DNA from: Corythucha ciliata
Lineage: Eukaryota > Arthropoda > Insecta > Hemiptera > Tingidae
Direction of reading: 5' to 3'
NCBI GenBank assembly: GCA_038030265.1
Contig: CM075937.1
Location: forward strand, 14,012,001-14,076,000
Length of the DNA stretch: 64,000 nucleotides
The notes under the pieces were generated by a model. It was not told the origin of the DNA. It did no database searches and worked only from the letters and a program-made list of their open reading frames with translations. The position numbers and the translations under genes were made by a program. This document shows, piece by piece, positions 44,315-56,039 of this stretch. The first letter of the stretch is position 1. Each line of letters starts with the position of its first letter.

Positions 44315-46025
44315 CGTTTGACTATTTCCAGGGGACGAATCGTTGTAGTTTAGCCATTTATAAGTCACGAATCGCCAGATTCACAATTTTGGCCGGATTC
44401 GCCGCTTCGGAGGATTGATCTCTTCACACCTTTTTCCTTCAGCCCGACGATTCCGATCACACGAAATCACCCCTCTCCCGTTTCCTATTCAAACTGAGTG
44501 TTTTCTTTACTCCATCAAGGGACTAACTGCTATCACCAGCTTACTGTAACAAGCGAGGGGCAGCGGCTACTCTGTTGAATGCAAAGAGCCGGAAAAGACA
44601 GAAGTTGCGCAGGGCCCATCAACTATTACAGGTTTACAGGTATTGAAAAAAGTTGAAAATAAAGAAAGGCGTTTCTCTCTCATTGTTTCTCTCTCTCACT
44701 CACACACTCACTCACTTTCTATCTCTCTCTTCAAAGAACTATCAGATCACGTTTGTCCCACAAATCAAAACAAGATGGCGACCTTTCAAAGCACACCTGT
44801 TGCTCTTTCGAACTTTCGTCAAGCTGGTATGGGGTGAGGAGAGGCGTCGACGGGGCGAGTGAGGGCAATCGGTATTGGAGATTATCGAAAAGGAATGAAT
44901 TGTAGAATCTAACAAAAGGCTATTACATTGAGCGAGAGAAAGACACAGAGCTGGGGGAAAGTTGTCGGGAAGGGGGGGGGGGCTTTTTTTATTTTCATTA
45001 CTTTTTTATTAATCTCGTCGATTCAATGAATTTTCTTGTTTAAATGCCATTTTTAATATATGCACGCCATTAATGTTGTGGAAGAGTGTGGGAAGTCATT
45101 TTTATGCTTTCCTAATACGCTACAGTTGTACAATATCAACTCAAGAAATTAGTTTATCCGATCATTTAAAGAAAACTTTACAGAAATAAGACCGAAAAAA
45201 ACTAAAGATTCCGTAAACAAATACAGCAGGCGAAACAATTATGACGTGATGAATCGTTTTTTAAAACCTTCGCGTTGGCCAATCTATTCAAATTCTAAAA
45301 AAAGCCAAGAAATGTGGAACTCAAAACCTATATTTCCTCTAGCGCTATTAAAAGAAAAGAAAAGATGACTGGAATGGTGCCTGGTGTGAGGCGGGGGGGG
45401 GGGGATGATGAGCGAGCGTAAATGCTATGAATAGAGTGCCGGTGGTGGCGGCGGATTGTAACCCTTCAAACGACGGGCAGTTTTTAAAAAATGCTCGAAT
45501 TAAGCGCGCCGCGATAACACTAAAGTTATAAAAAAATTTATAAAAAACATGTAAATCGTGTTGAAATGAAACGTTTTAATGTTACTTATAACGCCGACTT
45601 TTGTGTGTGTTTTGACAGGTGCCTTTAGATTTAGACCGGAGAGTCAACCACACGGTTAACGGATCACGACTTCCGCTCAGGTACACTTTTCTCCCACTTT
45701 CCTACGAAGATTTTACTAGTTTTCCAACAATAATTTTTAGTATTTATTTTCTTGTCACGCGTTTATTTGATTATAAGAAGCTCCAATGCGTATTTATTTA
45801 CTTTATTCTAGCTGTAAACACGTTCGATTAATTCCGGTAAATGACCAACAACCTTGAAATTGATGGGTTTGAAGGCAAGGAGAGAGCCACACGAGTCGAT
45901 ATGAACGAATATTGATGACTTTTTGGGATATACACACTGGCTGGAGCCCATCACAGTTATTTATTTTTCTTCTTCGTGCTAAGCTTGACCGAACCGAACA
46001 GATTTTCCACTATCTGGTTCCTCGT
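44315..46025 (+). repeat. 1.7-kb tandem duplication, right copy
   Basis: Second copy of 42572-44314; it continues into the intact UGT gene beyond 46025. The offset between matching points is about 1,708-1,716 bp, varying with small indels. Confidence 0.88.
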
Positions 46026-47792
46026 TGTCACAACAACTTTTTTTAAAATCACAAACGCTAGAAACATCACAATGCTAATAAAGGCGTAGACGTCCCATAA
46101 GTGCAACTGAACGAAAGACAAATGAACGCTGGCCGGCTGTAGTACCCGACCGTGTCTGTGAACGTACTCGATCCAGTAAACCGCTTCGTCCAGCGGCTTC
46201 ATGGGTCGATCTCGCAATAGTAACGATCTTCGTTCAACTTCCAGTTTATACCTGAAAATTAAATAAAAACCCTAAAATCCAACAAAATATCTCACTCCCC
46301 AGGGGTTTACTTAGGGTTATGAAGCACTTCGTTCACAGCCCAAAAAAATGACTGTTGCGTGATATTGTCGGTACAGAGCATCAATCCGTATCCGGCAGAC
46401 TCTGCCAATTTTGAATTTTTACGTTGATCGGAAAAAAACGGAATCGAAACGACAGGAACGCCGTGGTAAACTGTTTCAAAAGAGCTTTGAAGACCTCCGT
46501 GAGTTACAAACAATTTAACTTTTTTATGTCCTGTTGGTGGTGGCGGGAGGAGGGAGGAAGCTTATGAATAACGGAGGCTGTATAAAGAAATTTTGTGACA
46601 GTTTATACCCAAAATGTCTTGCTGGGGAAACCACGTGGATATCAAGACGTTCTCTGGTGGGTTGTCAACGGGTGAATCCCACTTGAACAGAACTCGTTGT
46701 TTCAGCCGACCGAAAACATTTAGAAATACGTCTCTGAGATGTTCAGTTGTCTCTGTTCGGAGTAGGGAGCCAAAACTGAGGTATATAACTCCATCAGTTG
46801 CCCCGCTTATGAATGTATCAAGTTCCTGGGCCGAAGGTCAGTCATAACTGGGTATTGACAATGTTTGATTGACGGTGGATGGGGGGTGAAGGGGGCCTTA
46901 CTTTAGGGAGAGGTTGACTTTCTTTCACGCTAAGTCCTCCTATTTCCTTAACGTGCGGTGCTTTCGGGAAAGAATAACCGACGGAATGATGAGACGCAGT
47001 CAAAATCAGCGATTGATTTAAAACAAGTTGATATATCGAAGGACGCGTCTCCCAACCGTCATAAACGAAAATATCGTCAATAATGCCTTGTAATTTGTAC
47101 AAATGATAATAACCGTTAACTAGCGTCGACGCCAGTAAATAACTGTTGTACAAACGCTCGGTGAAACTCATTCGATCCGTGAGAGGCACCTGAAAACTGA
47201 TCATATAGGCGGGGTTGTCCGTCAGCCCAGACATTTCATTCAACCAAGCGGTGTCGCCGAACGGTTGAATCGCCACGCTCTGTGCGTTGAATTTATGCGT
47301 GAACACAGCGGCGTGCTCTTGACAAAGAAACGCTCCGTGTAGAATTAAATCGTAGGAGTCGTTCGAATGAATCAATTGTTGAACTGGTTGAGTTTTGGCT
47401 AATTTCAAGGCAATGAGATTGGATAATTCGTCTAGTAAATACGCCGTATTCATCGGCGTCAGACTAGTGAGAAAATCCTTGCCGTACTCGGCTTGACATT
47501 CAAAAAAAAAAAAATATCACACACCTTAGAAGATAAAAAATTACATTTCTAAGTTTAAAACTCACCAAATATATATTCAGTGTAATCCTCCAGCTGATGG
47601 TGAATGACGTTTGGATGACTCTCAGGCATTGTAAAAATACTCGCGTACATGACATGATGCCCTCGGTTGGCAAGCTCGCGAATGATCGGTTGGATAACGC
47701 GGTGGTGACTTTTGGCGGATGCCGGAAAGTAGGCGAGAATTCGCATGGCGGAAATTCCTTCTATGGAAAGAACTAGAAGAATGAGCCCTGTC
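45957..47792 (-). CDS. UDP-glycosyltransferase, copy 1
   Basis: Membrane-bound UGT that transfers a sugar from a UDP-sugar to small lipophilic acceptors in the ER lumen. Coding exons on the minus strand: 47792-47566, 47491-46902, 46825-46609, 46530-46311, 46251-45957 (227, 590, 217, 220, 295 bp), with GT-AG introns of 74, 76, 78 and 59 bp; frame holds throughout to give about 515 residues, the usual family length minus the start. Visible: hydrophobic signal region LILLVLSIEG, then ISAMRILAYFP with the catalytic His expected in KSHH; DLILHGAFLC; donor domain GATDGVIYLSFGS; WFPQQDILG; signature from about residue 352 (FVTHGGLQSSFETVYHG, IPFFSDQ); DRPMKPLDEAVYWIEYV; a transmembrane helix at about 471-487; and a C-terminal KKNK dilysine ER-retrieval signal. 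The first listed exon begins at a splice acceptor (AACAG), so an upstream exon with the start codon is missing from this annotation. AATAAA overlaps the stop region. Confidence 0.93.
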
Positions 47793-47859
47793 CTGTTGAA
47801 ATAAAACGCTAAATTAACGTGATTTTCCACTTTTATTCAGCGGCTTGAACATAATTATT

Positions 47860-48262
47860 CGGGCCCAGGGATGAAACTCAATGGAGCCCCTTTTATCGAG
47901 ACAGCAAAAGACGAACCACAGTAAAGCTCTAACCACAATAGAGTTCCAACCACAAAGAAGGCCCGACCACAAAGAAGCTCCGACCACAGCGTACCACCAA
48001 CCACAGCAAAGGTCCAACCACAGCAAAGGTTCAACCATACAGCAAAGGCTCTAACCACAGCAAAGGTCCAACCACAGCAAAGGTCCAACCACAGCAAAGT
48101 CCAATCACAGCAAAGGGCCAACCAAACAGCAAAAATTCAACCACATCAAAGCTCCAACCACAGCAAAGGTTCAACCACAGCAAAGGTCCAACCACAGCAA
48201 AGGTTCAACCTCAGCAAAGGTCCAACCCCAGCAAAGCTCTAATACTACAAAAAGCTCTAACC
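47860..48262 (+). repeat. family D minisatellite (AACCACAGCAAAG), left array
   Basis: A lead segment ATTCGGGCCCAGGGATGAAA (47868) is followed by about 18-20 units of ~17-20 bp, CAACCACAGCAAAGGTC and variants (CTCC, TTC). The same lead and repeat occur at 49884-50335. The array starts only ~65 bp upstream of the first recognised UGT exon. Confidence 0.85.
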
Positions 48263-48553
48263 TGGTTTGTGTCTGTCCATGAGGGTCGACAGGTAACGGA
48301 CAAAGCCATTTTCAGACTTATATGTCCGTGGGCATTGGCCAGGGCCAATCGAGGAGACGTTGGGGAGTGATGTTCGGGAGTGGTGAGGTTGTTGATGGAC
48401 TGCCCGACACGTGCAAGACCAGGTTACCGACCACCCGGCCCGTTAGTGGCTGCCAGCGGGCAACTGACAGCCAACGGTGTGGACCACGCGAAGGTGGGCC
48501 TTTTACAGGTAGACTTTGGGTGACCGGGGGGCGCCCTCAAAAGGGCGAAGTTT
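48263..48553 (-). other. probable LINE 3' untranslated region
   Basis: Lies between the end of the LINE reading frame (48566, minus strand) and family D repeat; GC-rich, with no frame of its own (the plus-strand frames at 48322-48848 are antisense shadows). It is probably the 3' UTR of the R1-type fragment, including the hairpins at 48532-48582. Confidence 0.45.
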
Positions 48554-48582
48554 CATCTCCAGACTTCAAGAGTCTGGAGATG
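48532..48582 (-). other. two consecutive hairpins at the LINE 3' end
   Basis: Perfect 12-bp stem CATCTCCAGACT / AGTCTGGAGATG with loop TCAAG (48554-48582), which overlaps the stop codon. Next to it is a 6-bp stem CGCCCT / AGGGCG with loop CAAA (48532-48547). Stem-loops near the 3' end are used by some LINE reverse transcriptases to recognise their RNA. Confidence 0.6.
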
Positions 48583-49800
48583 GGGGATTATCGCTCCCCT
48601 GTGAGGAAAGTTGGGATGACGGAGGGGAATGCCCTCGTGAGGCTGGCTGGGTCACGTTTTGGGTGGGAATCCAGGATTCGAGGTTCTTCCGCCGATTGGC
48701 CCAGGCTTTGGCGAATTGCCGGAAGTTTTGTTGTCGACGTTTTGATGATAGTAGGTCCTTTTTCTGCGTTGGCACTTTGAAGGGAAGTCGAACGTCTGTG
48801 TACAGCGGGCATTGCCAAATGATGTGCTCCGCTGTCTCGGGGGTTTGAGTATTGCATGGGCAGTCAGGGTGAGCGCGTCTTTTAGCACAATGGAGTTTCG
48901 AGTTGAATGCTCCGTGTCCTGTTATGAGCTGTGTTTCGCCGAAAGACGGTCTCCACTTTCTCATTTCTAATCAGTCGCGAATGTTAGGGATGATTTCATG
49001 GGTGTGTCTCGCGCTGTTGATTATGTGCTCTTTGGCGCATTCGTTCCTTTCGTTGTTTGTTTCGAGACGTAGAAGGATTGGGATCAGACGGTTGAGTGAG
49101 CCATCGTAGGCATGAAGACGGTCGATTTTTATGAAGTATATTATGACGGCCAAGTCGAGTAAAAGGTCGAGTGGAGGTGACGCCGATATCACTTGGGGGG
49201 CCAAATGCGAGGTGGTGCGGTAGGCCGGCAGGGTTGTGATTAGCATATTCCGTTGAATAGTGCGAGTTCGTTGACGGTCGTGGCTCGAAGGGCGTCGCCA
49301 CCACCCTGGGGCTCCGTACAAGACGATGGGGAGAAGACATGCGTTATAGTATAAAAGCCGTGTTGACAGGCACGTGCCCCAAGTTGGGCCGACTAAGCTT
49401 TTTGTATGAGCCACTAGCTTTGCTGTTTTCGTGGCGAGTTGATCGATGTGGGAGCGTGGGCGTCCTGAGGAGTTGATCTGAACGCCGAGGTATTTCGCAC
49501 TATCCTTGAAAGGGACGGTTTGGCCGTTAATGTCTATGCGTGAATATGGAATTTTAACGCTTGACTTGAGTGTTATAAGTTGGGTTTTCTCAGGGGACAG
49601 TTTGAGGCGGACTCCTAGACACCAGTTATTGATGATGATTGCAGTTTCCTGGACCAGTTGGCGTGCCCTTGCTGGGGCGTTCGCCGATTCGAGGACCGCT
49701 ATGTCATCGACGAAGCCTGATCGAGAAGATGGAGGAGGGGATCAATGAGGACTGTCCATAGAAAAGGGGATAGGGGTGAAGGATATTTCACGTTCATCAT
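48560..49800 (-). pseudogene. R1/I-type LINE fragment (RT palm to C-terminus)
   Basis: Minus-strand fragment. From about 49795 it reads LSPFLWTVLIDPLLHLLDQ (RT motif B end), then after a frame break FVDDIAVLESA (catalytic palm), LKLSPEKTQLITL, YLGVQINSSGRPRSHI (thumb), LLYYNACLLPIVLYGAPGWW, and a nonsense TGA at 48971-48973. It continues MRKWRPSFGETQLITGHGAF, a Cys/His segment (CPCNTQTPETAEHIIWQC) and the stop at 48566. The N-terminal RT, endonuclease and ORF1 are absent (5' truncation at about 49800). Different from the 35-41 kb LINE: there is no RNase H domain and motifs differ. No poly(A) tail is seen. Confidence 0.9.
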
Positions 49801-49883
49801 AAAGCTGCGGCGCTTAGCCGTGCAACGTCCCCAGAGTCCCCGTTTCGCTTTCACGGCCATTATATCATCGGGGACGTGGAGAG
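49801..49883. repeat. short dispersed segment shared with 16.43 kb
   Basis: AAAGCTGCGGCGCTTAGCCG and following GC-rich sequence resemble 16434-16500. It directly abuts the truncated end of the LINE fragment. Confidence 0.4.
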
Positions 49884-50335
49884 AATATTCGGGCCCGGGG
49901 ACGGAACTCAATAAGGCTCTTTCACTGAATCCCCCCCCCCCCATCAACATTTCCAAAACTCGGTAGTGTTTTAGTATCTCGCTATAGTGTCAAATATTTT
50001 AAACAATGGAAAAACTCCAAGACCAAAGCAAAAGCTCTAAACCACAGTGAAAGCTCCAAACCACAGCAAAGCACCAAACCACAGCAAAGCCAGCAAAAGC
50101 TCGTAATCACAGCCAAGCTCAAAACAACAACAAAAGCTCCAAACCTCAATAAAGATTCGAACCATAGCTAAATGCCAATCACAGCCTGGCCCCAACCACA
50201 GCAAGCCATCAAACCACAGCAAAGCACTAAACCACAGTGGGGCTCCAAACCACAGCAATATGACCCCAACGACGACAAAACCTCAATCCATGGTATAGCT
50301 CTAACCACAGTGGAACTTCAACCACCGTAGAGCGT
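49884..50335 (+). repeat. family D minisatellite, right array
   Basis: Lead segment ATTCGGGCCCGGGGACGGAA (49889), a C10-type run at 49929-49940, then units AAACCACAGCAAAGCTCC / CCAAACCACAGCAAAGCACC of ~18-20 bp from about 50010. More diverged than the left array at 47860-48262. Confidence 0.8.
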
Positions 50336-50489
50336 TCTATTTCATTTTTATTTACCTATTCCTTTATTTATTTATTTATTTAGTCATTTTTCTTGTCTAG
50401 TTCTCTTGCCATCCGGGGCCCCACGGTACAGGCCAGGACCGGGGAGTCCAGCCTTGACAAGCCACGGTTTTGTGTTTTCCTAATATAAA

Positions 50490-50920
50490 TTTTATAGCCA
50501 AGAATCAGCATTTTTTAGTGAAAATTGGTGTTTTCCCCCAATTCATTCCGTGAAATTAGTGATTTTTCTCCATTTTAGTCGCAAATTAATTGGCGATTCT
50601 TTTCAGTTTTGCCAGCGAATTAGGACTGTCCAAATTTTAGCCGATAATTAGCGCTTTTGTCAATTTTGCTAGCGAATTAGCGATTTTTCTCAATTTTGTC
50701 AGTTATTTAATTAGCGATTTTCTCCATTTTTGCTGTGGATTAGCGTTTTTCCAAATTTTAGTTGGTAATTAGCCATTCAGCTCTTTATCCACTAAAGGAC
50801 CTAAAAAAAACAGGGGATCAGCCTATTTTCTCCACTTTAGGAGCAAAGTTACCCTCAGAAAGAGCGATTTCTGTTAATTTCAGCCTTCAGAATAGCACTT
50901 TTGTGGGCAAAAAATCGAAT
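50490..50920 (-). repeat. family A minisatellite array, reversed
   Basis: Units such as GCGAATTAGCGATTTTTCTC followed by AATTTTGTC, period ~30 bp. It lies head-to-head with the forward array at 51165, with ~250 bp of unrelated sequence between. Confidence 0.8.
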
Positions 50921-51072
50921 GCTCAGCTACACGCTTTGTCTGATCACCGGCAACCTTCTATTTCAAACTGGGTTGGATGGACTGAAAATTGTCGAAAGGA
51001 GCCGATATCACTGTGCAACTGCATACCACAACTTGTTTCCACGTATCTATGTCCAAACATTCTCATTTTTCC

Positions 51073-52175
51073 ATCTTCAAGCTTTTCGGAGGCACCCTCC
51101 TGTAGTGGGTCTGGTGCGGTCCACCCCTCTCGCACCTATCTATAGGTATGGTGCTGATTCGTGAACAAAAGAAAGAAAAAGAGCTAAATGACAGCTAAAA
51201 TTAAGAAAAATACTTAGCTACTTTGCGGCTAAAGTTTCCTTGAAGCTTCCGCGGATAAAGAGTAGAAAAGTTGATAATTATTAAAGCCTAGGAGTATGGA
51301 AACGACAAGTTTCGCCTTCTGAAGGCAAGTTCGTGGCTTAGACTGAGAAAAAGTGCTAATTCATGGATAACATTGGGAAAAATCGCTCATTAACCAATAA
51401 GGAAAAACACGAAATCACTGCAAAAATTCAGAAAAGTAGCTAATTCACTGCTAAAATGGAGATAAATGCCTAATTCGCGGCTAAAATGGTACTAAAACCA
51501 CTAATTTATGGCTAAAATGAAAACAAATCGCTAATTCGTGGCTAATATGGAGAAACATGGCTAATTCGTGGCTAATATGGAGAAACATTGCTAATTCGTG
51601 GATTCTGGCCAACGCTGGCTTTGTGCCAGAAAGTGAAAAAAAAAAAAAAAAAAAATCGCTAAGTAATCCGTTGCCAAATTCAGAAAAAGTGTTAAGTAAT
51701 TCGCGGTGAAATGTCGACAAATTTATAATTAGTGTCTAAAATGAGGAAAAACGCTAATTTGAGGTTAAAATCAAGAAAAATTGCTAATTATTGAGAAGCT
51801 AATAAGAGAAAAAATTTATAATTCACATAAAATTGATAAAATGGCAAGCCACGGTTTCCGGAGGTAACTTCGTGGCCATTCAGGAAAAAGCGCTAATTTA
51901 AGACAAAAATTGAAAAAAATCGCTATCTCTATAGAGAAAAATCGCAAATCCGCCGCTAAAATGGAGACAAATCGCTCATCACGGCTGAAATGGAGACAAA
52001 TAGCTAATTCACCGATGAAATTGAGAAAAAGCGATGAAGTGTAGAAAAAACGCTAATTATCAATTATAATGGAGACAACGCCAAATCGCAGCTTATTTTG
52101 AACGTTGACTTCGTAGTTCGTGGTGGCGCTGGGTGAAAGATTCGCTCGAGGGCGCCCAATTTTCAAGGCCGGCAA
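51073..52175 (+). repeat. family A array; paralogue of 8.5-9.4 kb
   Basis: Forward array including the clearest exact unit of the window: at about 51530-51600 the 30-bp unit GCTAATTCGTGGCTAATATG + GAGAAACATG occurs two and a third times with one change, fixing the period at 30. Collinear with 8525-9420 (see there). An A21-type run is at 51638-51655. Confidence 0.85.
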
Positions 52176-52189
52176 TGATTTTGGGCCTC

Positions 52190-52990
52190 ACAACTCGCCT
52201 GTATCATGGACCTAATTTCGCTGATTTGGCTAATTTAAGTTCCAATTTAACAGATTTTGGCTATTTATGAAACCAAATTTCGAGGATTTCACTCGGTTTG
52301 AAATTCACAGTACCATAGTTTTGCCCAATTCGAAAAGCCAACACAAAAAAAATATAAAAAATCATGATTTTTGGCTGTTTCTACCCAAATTTATCCGACG
52401 GATTTTCACAGTGAATTCATAGTGGTTTGAAAAAGAATATGTCAATTTTCCCGGATTCTTGCTCTTTTCAAATAATATTCTTTGATTTGGCTCGTTAAAA
52501 AACATAATTAGGACATCATGGTCCTCACAAAACCCAAGTTTCGCGAATTTTCGGGCACCAAATTTCTCTTCTTCAAATCCGGAAATCGCAGTTTCTGTCA
52601 ATTTCATCCGAGGAGCAGCAGCACAGCTCACAGTTTTTATAATACGTGCACGGAACAGCCAAAATCGGCATTTTTCAGCGAAATACTCGCCGAATTATTC
52701 CGTCTAGCCTTGAAATGTCTATACTCAAGGATTTGCTCACTTTTAACCGGGTTCGCTGTTTATTTTCTCAATTTTATTCGAGGAGCAGCGCAACTCGCGG
52801 GTTTTTTCTAATTTTCTAGCGTGGAACAGGCAAAATTGAGACTTTTGCCAAACACGTTATTTTTCTCGTAATTACGACGCGTGAGCAGGAAAAATTCGGA
52901 CTTTTATGAATTCAAGCCTTTTTGTAGTGAACCAAGTGAACCAACACGCGAAATTGGTTTTTCGAATGAGTCAGCTCCGCGAATTTCGGT
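52190..52990 (+). repeat. family B minisatellite array
   Basis: Diverged units with AATTTCGCTGATTTGGCTAA, CCAAATTTCGAGGATTTCAC, AAGTTTCGCGAATTTTCGGG at ~35-45 bp spacing. The later part (52600-52960) also has two ~110-bp blocks with CGAGGAGCAGC and GTGNACGGAACAG-like sequence, an old higher-order duplication. Confidence 0.6.
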
Positions 52991-54110
52991 TTTAAGATAG
53001 CATCGCACCCTAGTCAGCCTCATACGCACACAAAGTAATAAACAACGGCGCCATTAACTTCGCCACGTGTGGTGCTAAAATTATACACAATATAATACAT
53101 CCCTGCGTGTTGTATAACCTCATAATTGCGGCGGTTTTTGACCTTAGATGTTGAAGTGATTCGTCCTCCAGTGACTTGTATACCCCCACCACGACACCTC
53201 ATCTTTGTTTGTGTGTCTGTGGTGGAAGATTGAAGGACCAATTCTTAAAATAAATCTCTTCTTGAGTTGTATTCGTCTTCCACCGCCATCCCCGTTTCAA
53301 ATTATTGACCTCAAAGGATTATTAATTAATATTTAAATCGTTAAAACTGTGTGCTACAGTCAACAATTTTTTTTTAAATAACCATCCCTGCCCCTGACAT
53401 GCTTCTTTTAGTCTCCCACAACGGAATACCTTTAGGACTAACAGTGTATATCGTTCACAGCATTCCTTACCTTAGTTTTATCATTCTAGAAACAACGCCG
53501 ATGATTTGTGGACAAGAACTGGTTTTACTCGCGTTGTGAGCGAAACATTTAAAAAGAAGTTAAAAAAAATATTTCGCTGAGTCATTAGCAAAGAAGTGGG
53601 GTTGCCGGTTTCCCGTTATTAGATCATTTTATAGCAATTGTAGCTAGTTACTTTTTGAAGGCGATGTCGCTACCCCCGCCCCCCAATGGTCCAATTGCCA
53701 AAGGATAAGTTGATGTTGAGCGGGTACGTGCTCTATTGTGTTTATGATGAAAGAGACTGAAGTTTATACATTTTGAAAGAACGATTTGTACTAAACAGCA
53801 AAATGGAAACACCGCAAACTTTTTACACTAAAAAATTACGGTTCAATTATGTCTGGGCGCCCTCCCCTATGGGTGGGCCATTCCAAAGTCGACAAATCTG
53901 TGAAAATTAAGGCCTGCTTCTGTTTCGATCTGGTGATCACAAAAATGGGCTGTTCCACCTGAAAACCCGAGTTATGCCCTCTATGTAAGTTTGATTTATT
54001 GGTCAAAACCAAGCGATGAAGCTCCACATGACCCTATTTTCTATTTTTTGGCTCAAAAAATCGAAACACGGCAAATTAAGTTCAAAGCGTGATGTTGAGT
54101 TCTGAAAATT
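52991..54110. other. no gene recognised
   Basis: Two overlapping minus-strand frames at 53010-53241 (60 and ~61 codons from an internal ATG) have no recognisable domain. The rest is AT-rich and featureless. Confidence 0.45.
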
Positions 54111-54114
54111 AACT

Positions 54115-54600
54115 CAGGCCGAAGAAATGACTATAATCCAAGGATTTCATCCCTTTAAACACCAATTTCGCGGAATTGGCACTGGAGACTGGGGGAAATA
54201 AATTTCGCGAGCTTTACCTTGGAAAAGCCCACATTTTGATGATATAACTGGCACTCCCAGAACCAAATTTCTCCGGTTTTTGCTCGCTCAAAAAGCAATT
54301 TGCGCGGATCGGCTCGCCAGAAACTAGTGTTCGCGGGATTGTCTCCTTTAAAAAAGCCAATTTCACGGATTTCACACCTCTCAAATCAGAATTCCCGGAC
54401 GTTCGTTCTTTTTAAAAAGCAATTTCAGGGGCCTAGCTGCTTTCATAAGCAAAATTTAGAAGGGTTGGCCTATATTCAACGCGTATTTCGTAGGATTGGC
54501 TAGCCAAATAGAATAATTTTAAAAGCCAGTTTGGCGGATCAGGCTCCTTTAAAAACTAAATTTACAGGGTTTTGTTCATTTGAGACCCATTCTACTGCTA
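54115..54600 (+). repeat. family B minisatellite array
   Basis: Units like ACCAATTTCGCGGAATTGGC, CCAATTTCACGGATTTCACA, with CTCCTTTAAAAA-type linkers, ~40-45 bp apart. Confidence 0.6.
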
Positions 54601-55560
54601 TCCAAGAGTGAGATAGAGTACGTGAGAGCGGAATGGTGTCCTAAGATAGCAACTGTGTCTTTGTAGTTGCGATTGAGGAGGCGCGTGCACCCCTTGAGTA
54701 AAAAATTACCCACAATGAAGCTTTTAATAATGATTCACTTCTAGCCACGGGCTAATGCCAAAGCAACCTCTATTGTGCTCCAAGGCGAGGCTTCGAGGCT
54801 GTAATGCGGGACTACCGGGCGACGGTGCGTGGTGGCGTAGCCTCTGTCCACGAGAAAATTCGTATGACACCTCAATGAATTAGCGCTTTGACTCAATTTC
54901 AGACGCTGATGATCGGAATGAGGAAGTTTCACATTTTCCAAAAATATTTTTTTTCGATTAGGGATATCAATCTTTCCATGTAAATAGATAAATAAAAATT
55001 TAAAACCCTTCGGAAATATTTTTTTTTTTTTTTTAACAAAAGTTGGCATATTTGAAATCCCGCCAAAACGAACATTTTCCGCTACGTAATATCCGTTGTA
55101 TTCTCTGTCCTTTTCATGCCTCTAAATAGCTCATCTGTTTATCCTCCATTATTTTATTATCGGAGAGCTCTAGTAGAAAATAAGGCAAAGAAACACAACA
55201 AACCGCTCTCCAACAGCAACGTTACAGGCGGATTTTTTTCGGAAGGCGCATATGACACAAACATGCTAGCTGGCGTGTTTGAAATGACCTAAAACTTCAA
55301 AAATTGCGTATTTATTAACTGTTGGGTTGTTCTACGAACGGATCACGATTTATGCTCTATTTTAGCATAAATAAACCTTAAAAAATAAATTTATGAATAA
55401 GTTCTGACCCATGAAACTTCCTCATTTCAATTTCAGCCGCCTCCTACCTATACCTACCTAGGTATACCTACGGTAAACCTATGGTGGGCTCATACGATAA
55501 ATCCGAATAGTCCAATGGATATTATTGCATAGATTTTTCCTAATGATCCAAATGTTTCTG
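54601..55560. other. no gene recognised
   Basis: AT-rich. A T14-15 run is at about 55020-55034. CCTACCTATACCTACCTAGG near 55443 is a local simple repeat. Confidence 0.45.
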
Positions 55561-55674
55561 GTTTACCTCTTTCTCTTAGCGCTTTTTCTGAATTTTAGCC
55601 TTTAATTTCGCGGTAGGCACACGCCCGTCCCCCCCACGTCTACAATTGATTGTGCGGCTCGTCAGCCCGGGTAC

Positions 55675-55990
55675 CTGGAACTTCAATTTATCTTGAAATC
55701 TTTGCAAACGATCCACTGCCGCATAAAAAGCCCCAAAACTTGCAATTTCACTTTAATTAAGACCATGAACTTGTAATTACGCGAAAATAAAGACCGGAAA
55801 CTAAGCAATCGAATTTTATAAAGCAACTTTCAACCCTTACACAGCATTCAGTATCACGAATATTCAGTAAATTTGATTTTCAAAATGTTGCAAATTTCAA
55901 GACTGGTCACGTTCGTGGCTGGCTATAGTCCTGGATCTATGGCCACAAAAAAATAAAGGCCCGAAACTTGAAATTTCGCATATACTTACC
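55675..55990 (+). repeat. family F minisatellite
   Basis: Units AAACTTGCAATTTCACTTTA, GAACTTGTAATTACGCGAAA, AAACTTGAAATTTCGCATAT at ~40-50 bp; matches the style of 33030-33165. Confidence 0.45.
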
Positions 55991-56039
55991 ACTGTTTGAT
56001 GTAATTCTTCGGTTATTTCTATTATTGCATTTGCTCAGA

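Noticed and set aside
47925..48262. CRISPR-like appearance of the AACCACAGCAAAG array
   Set aside because: Units are ~17-20 bp with no unique spacers of constant length, in a eukaryotic context; it is a minisatellite.
48322..48848. Plus-strand frames of 152 and 110 codons
   Set aside because: Antisense of the R1-type LINE C-terminus and its 3' region, which carries clear RT-associated motifs on the minus strand.
53010..53241. Two overlapping minus-strand frames, one with a hydrophobic stretch
   Set aside because: No homology recognised, no splice or poly(A) context, competing frames of equal length.
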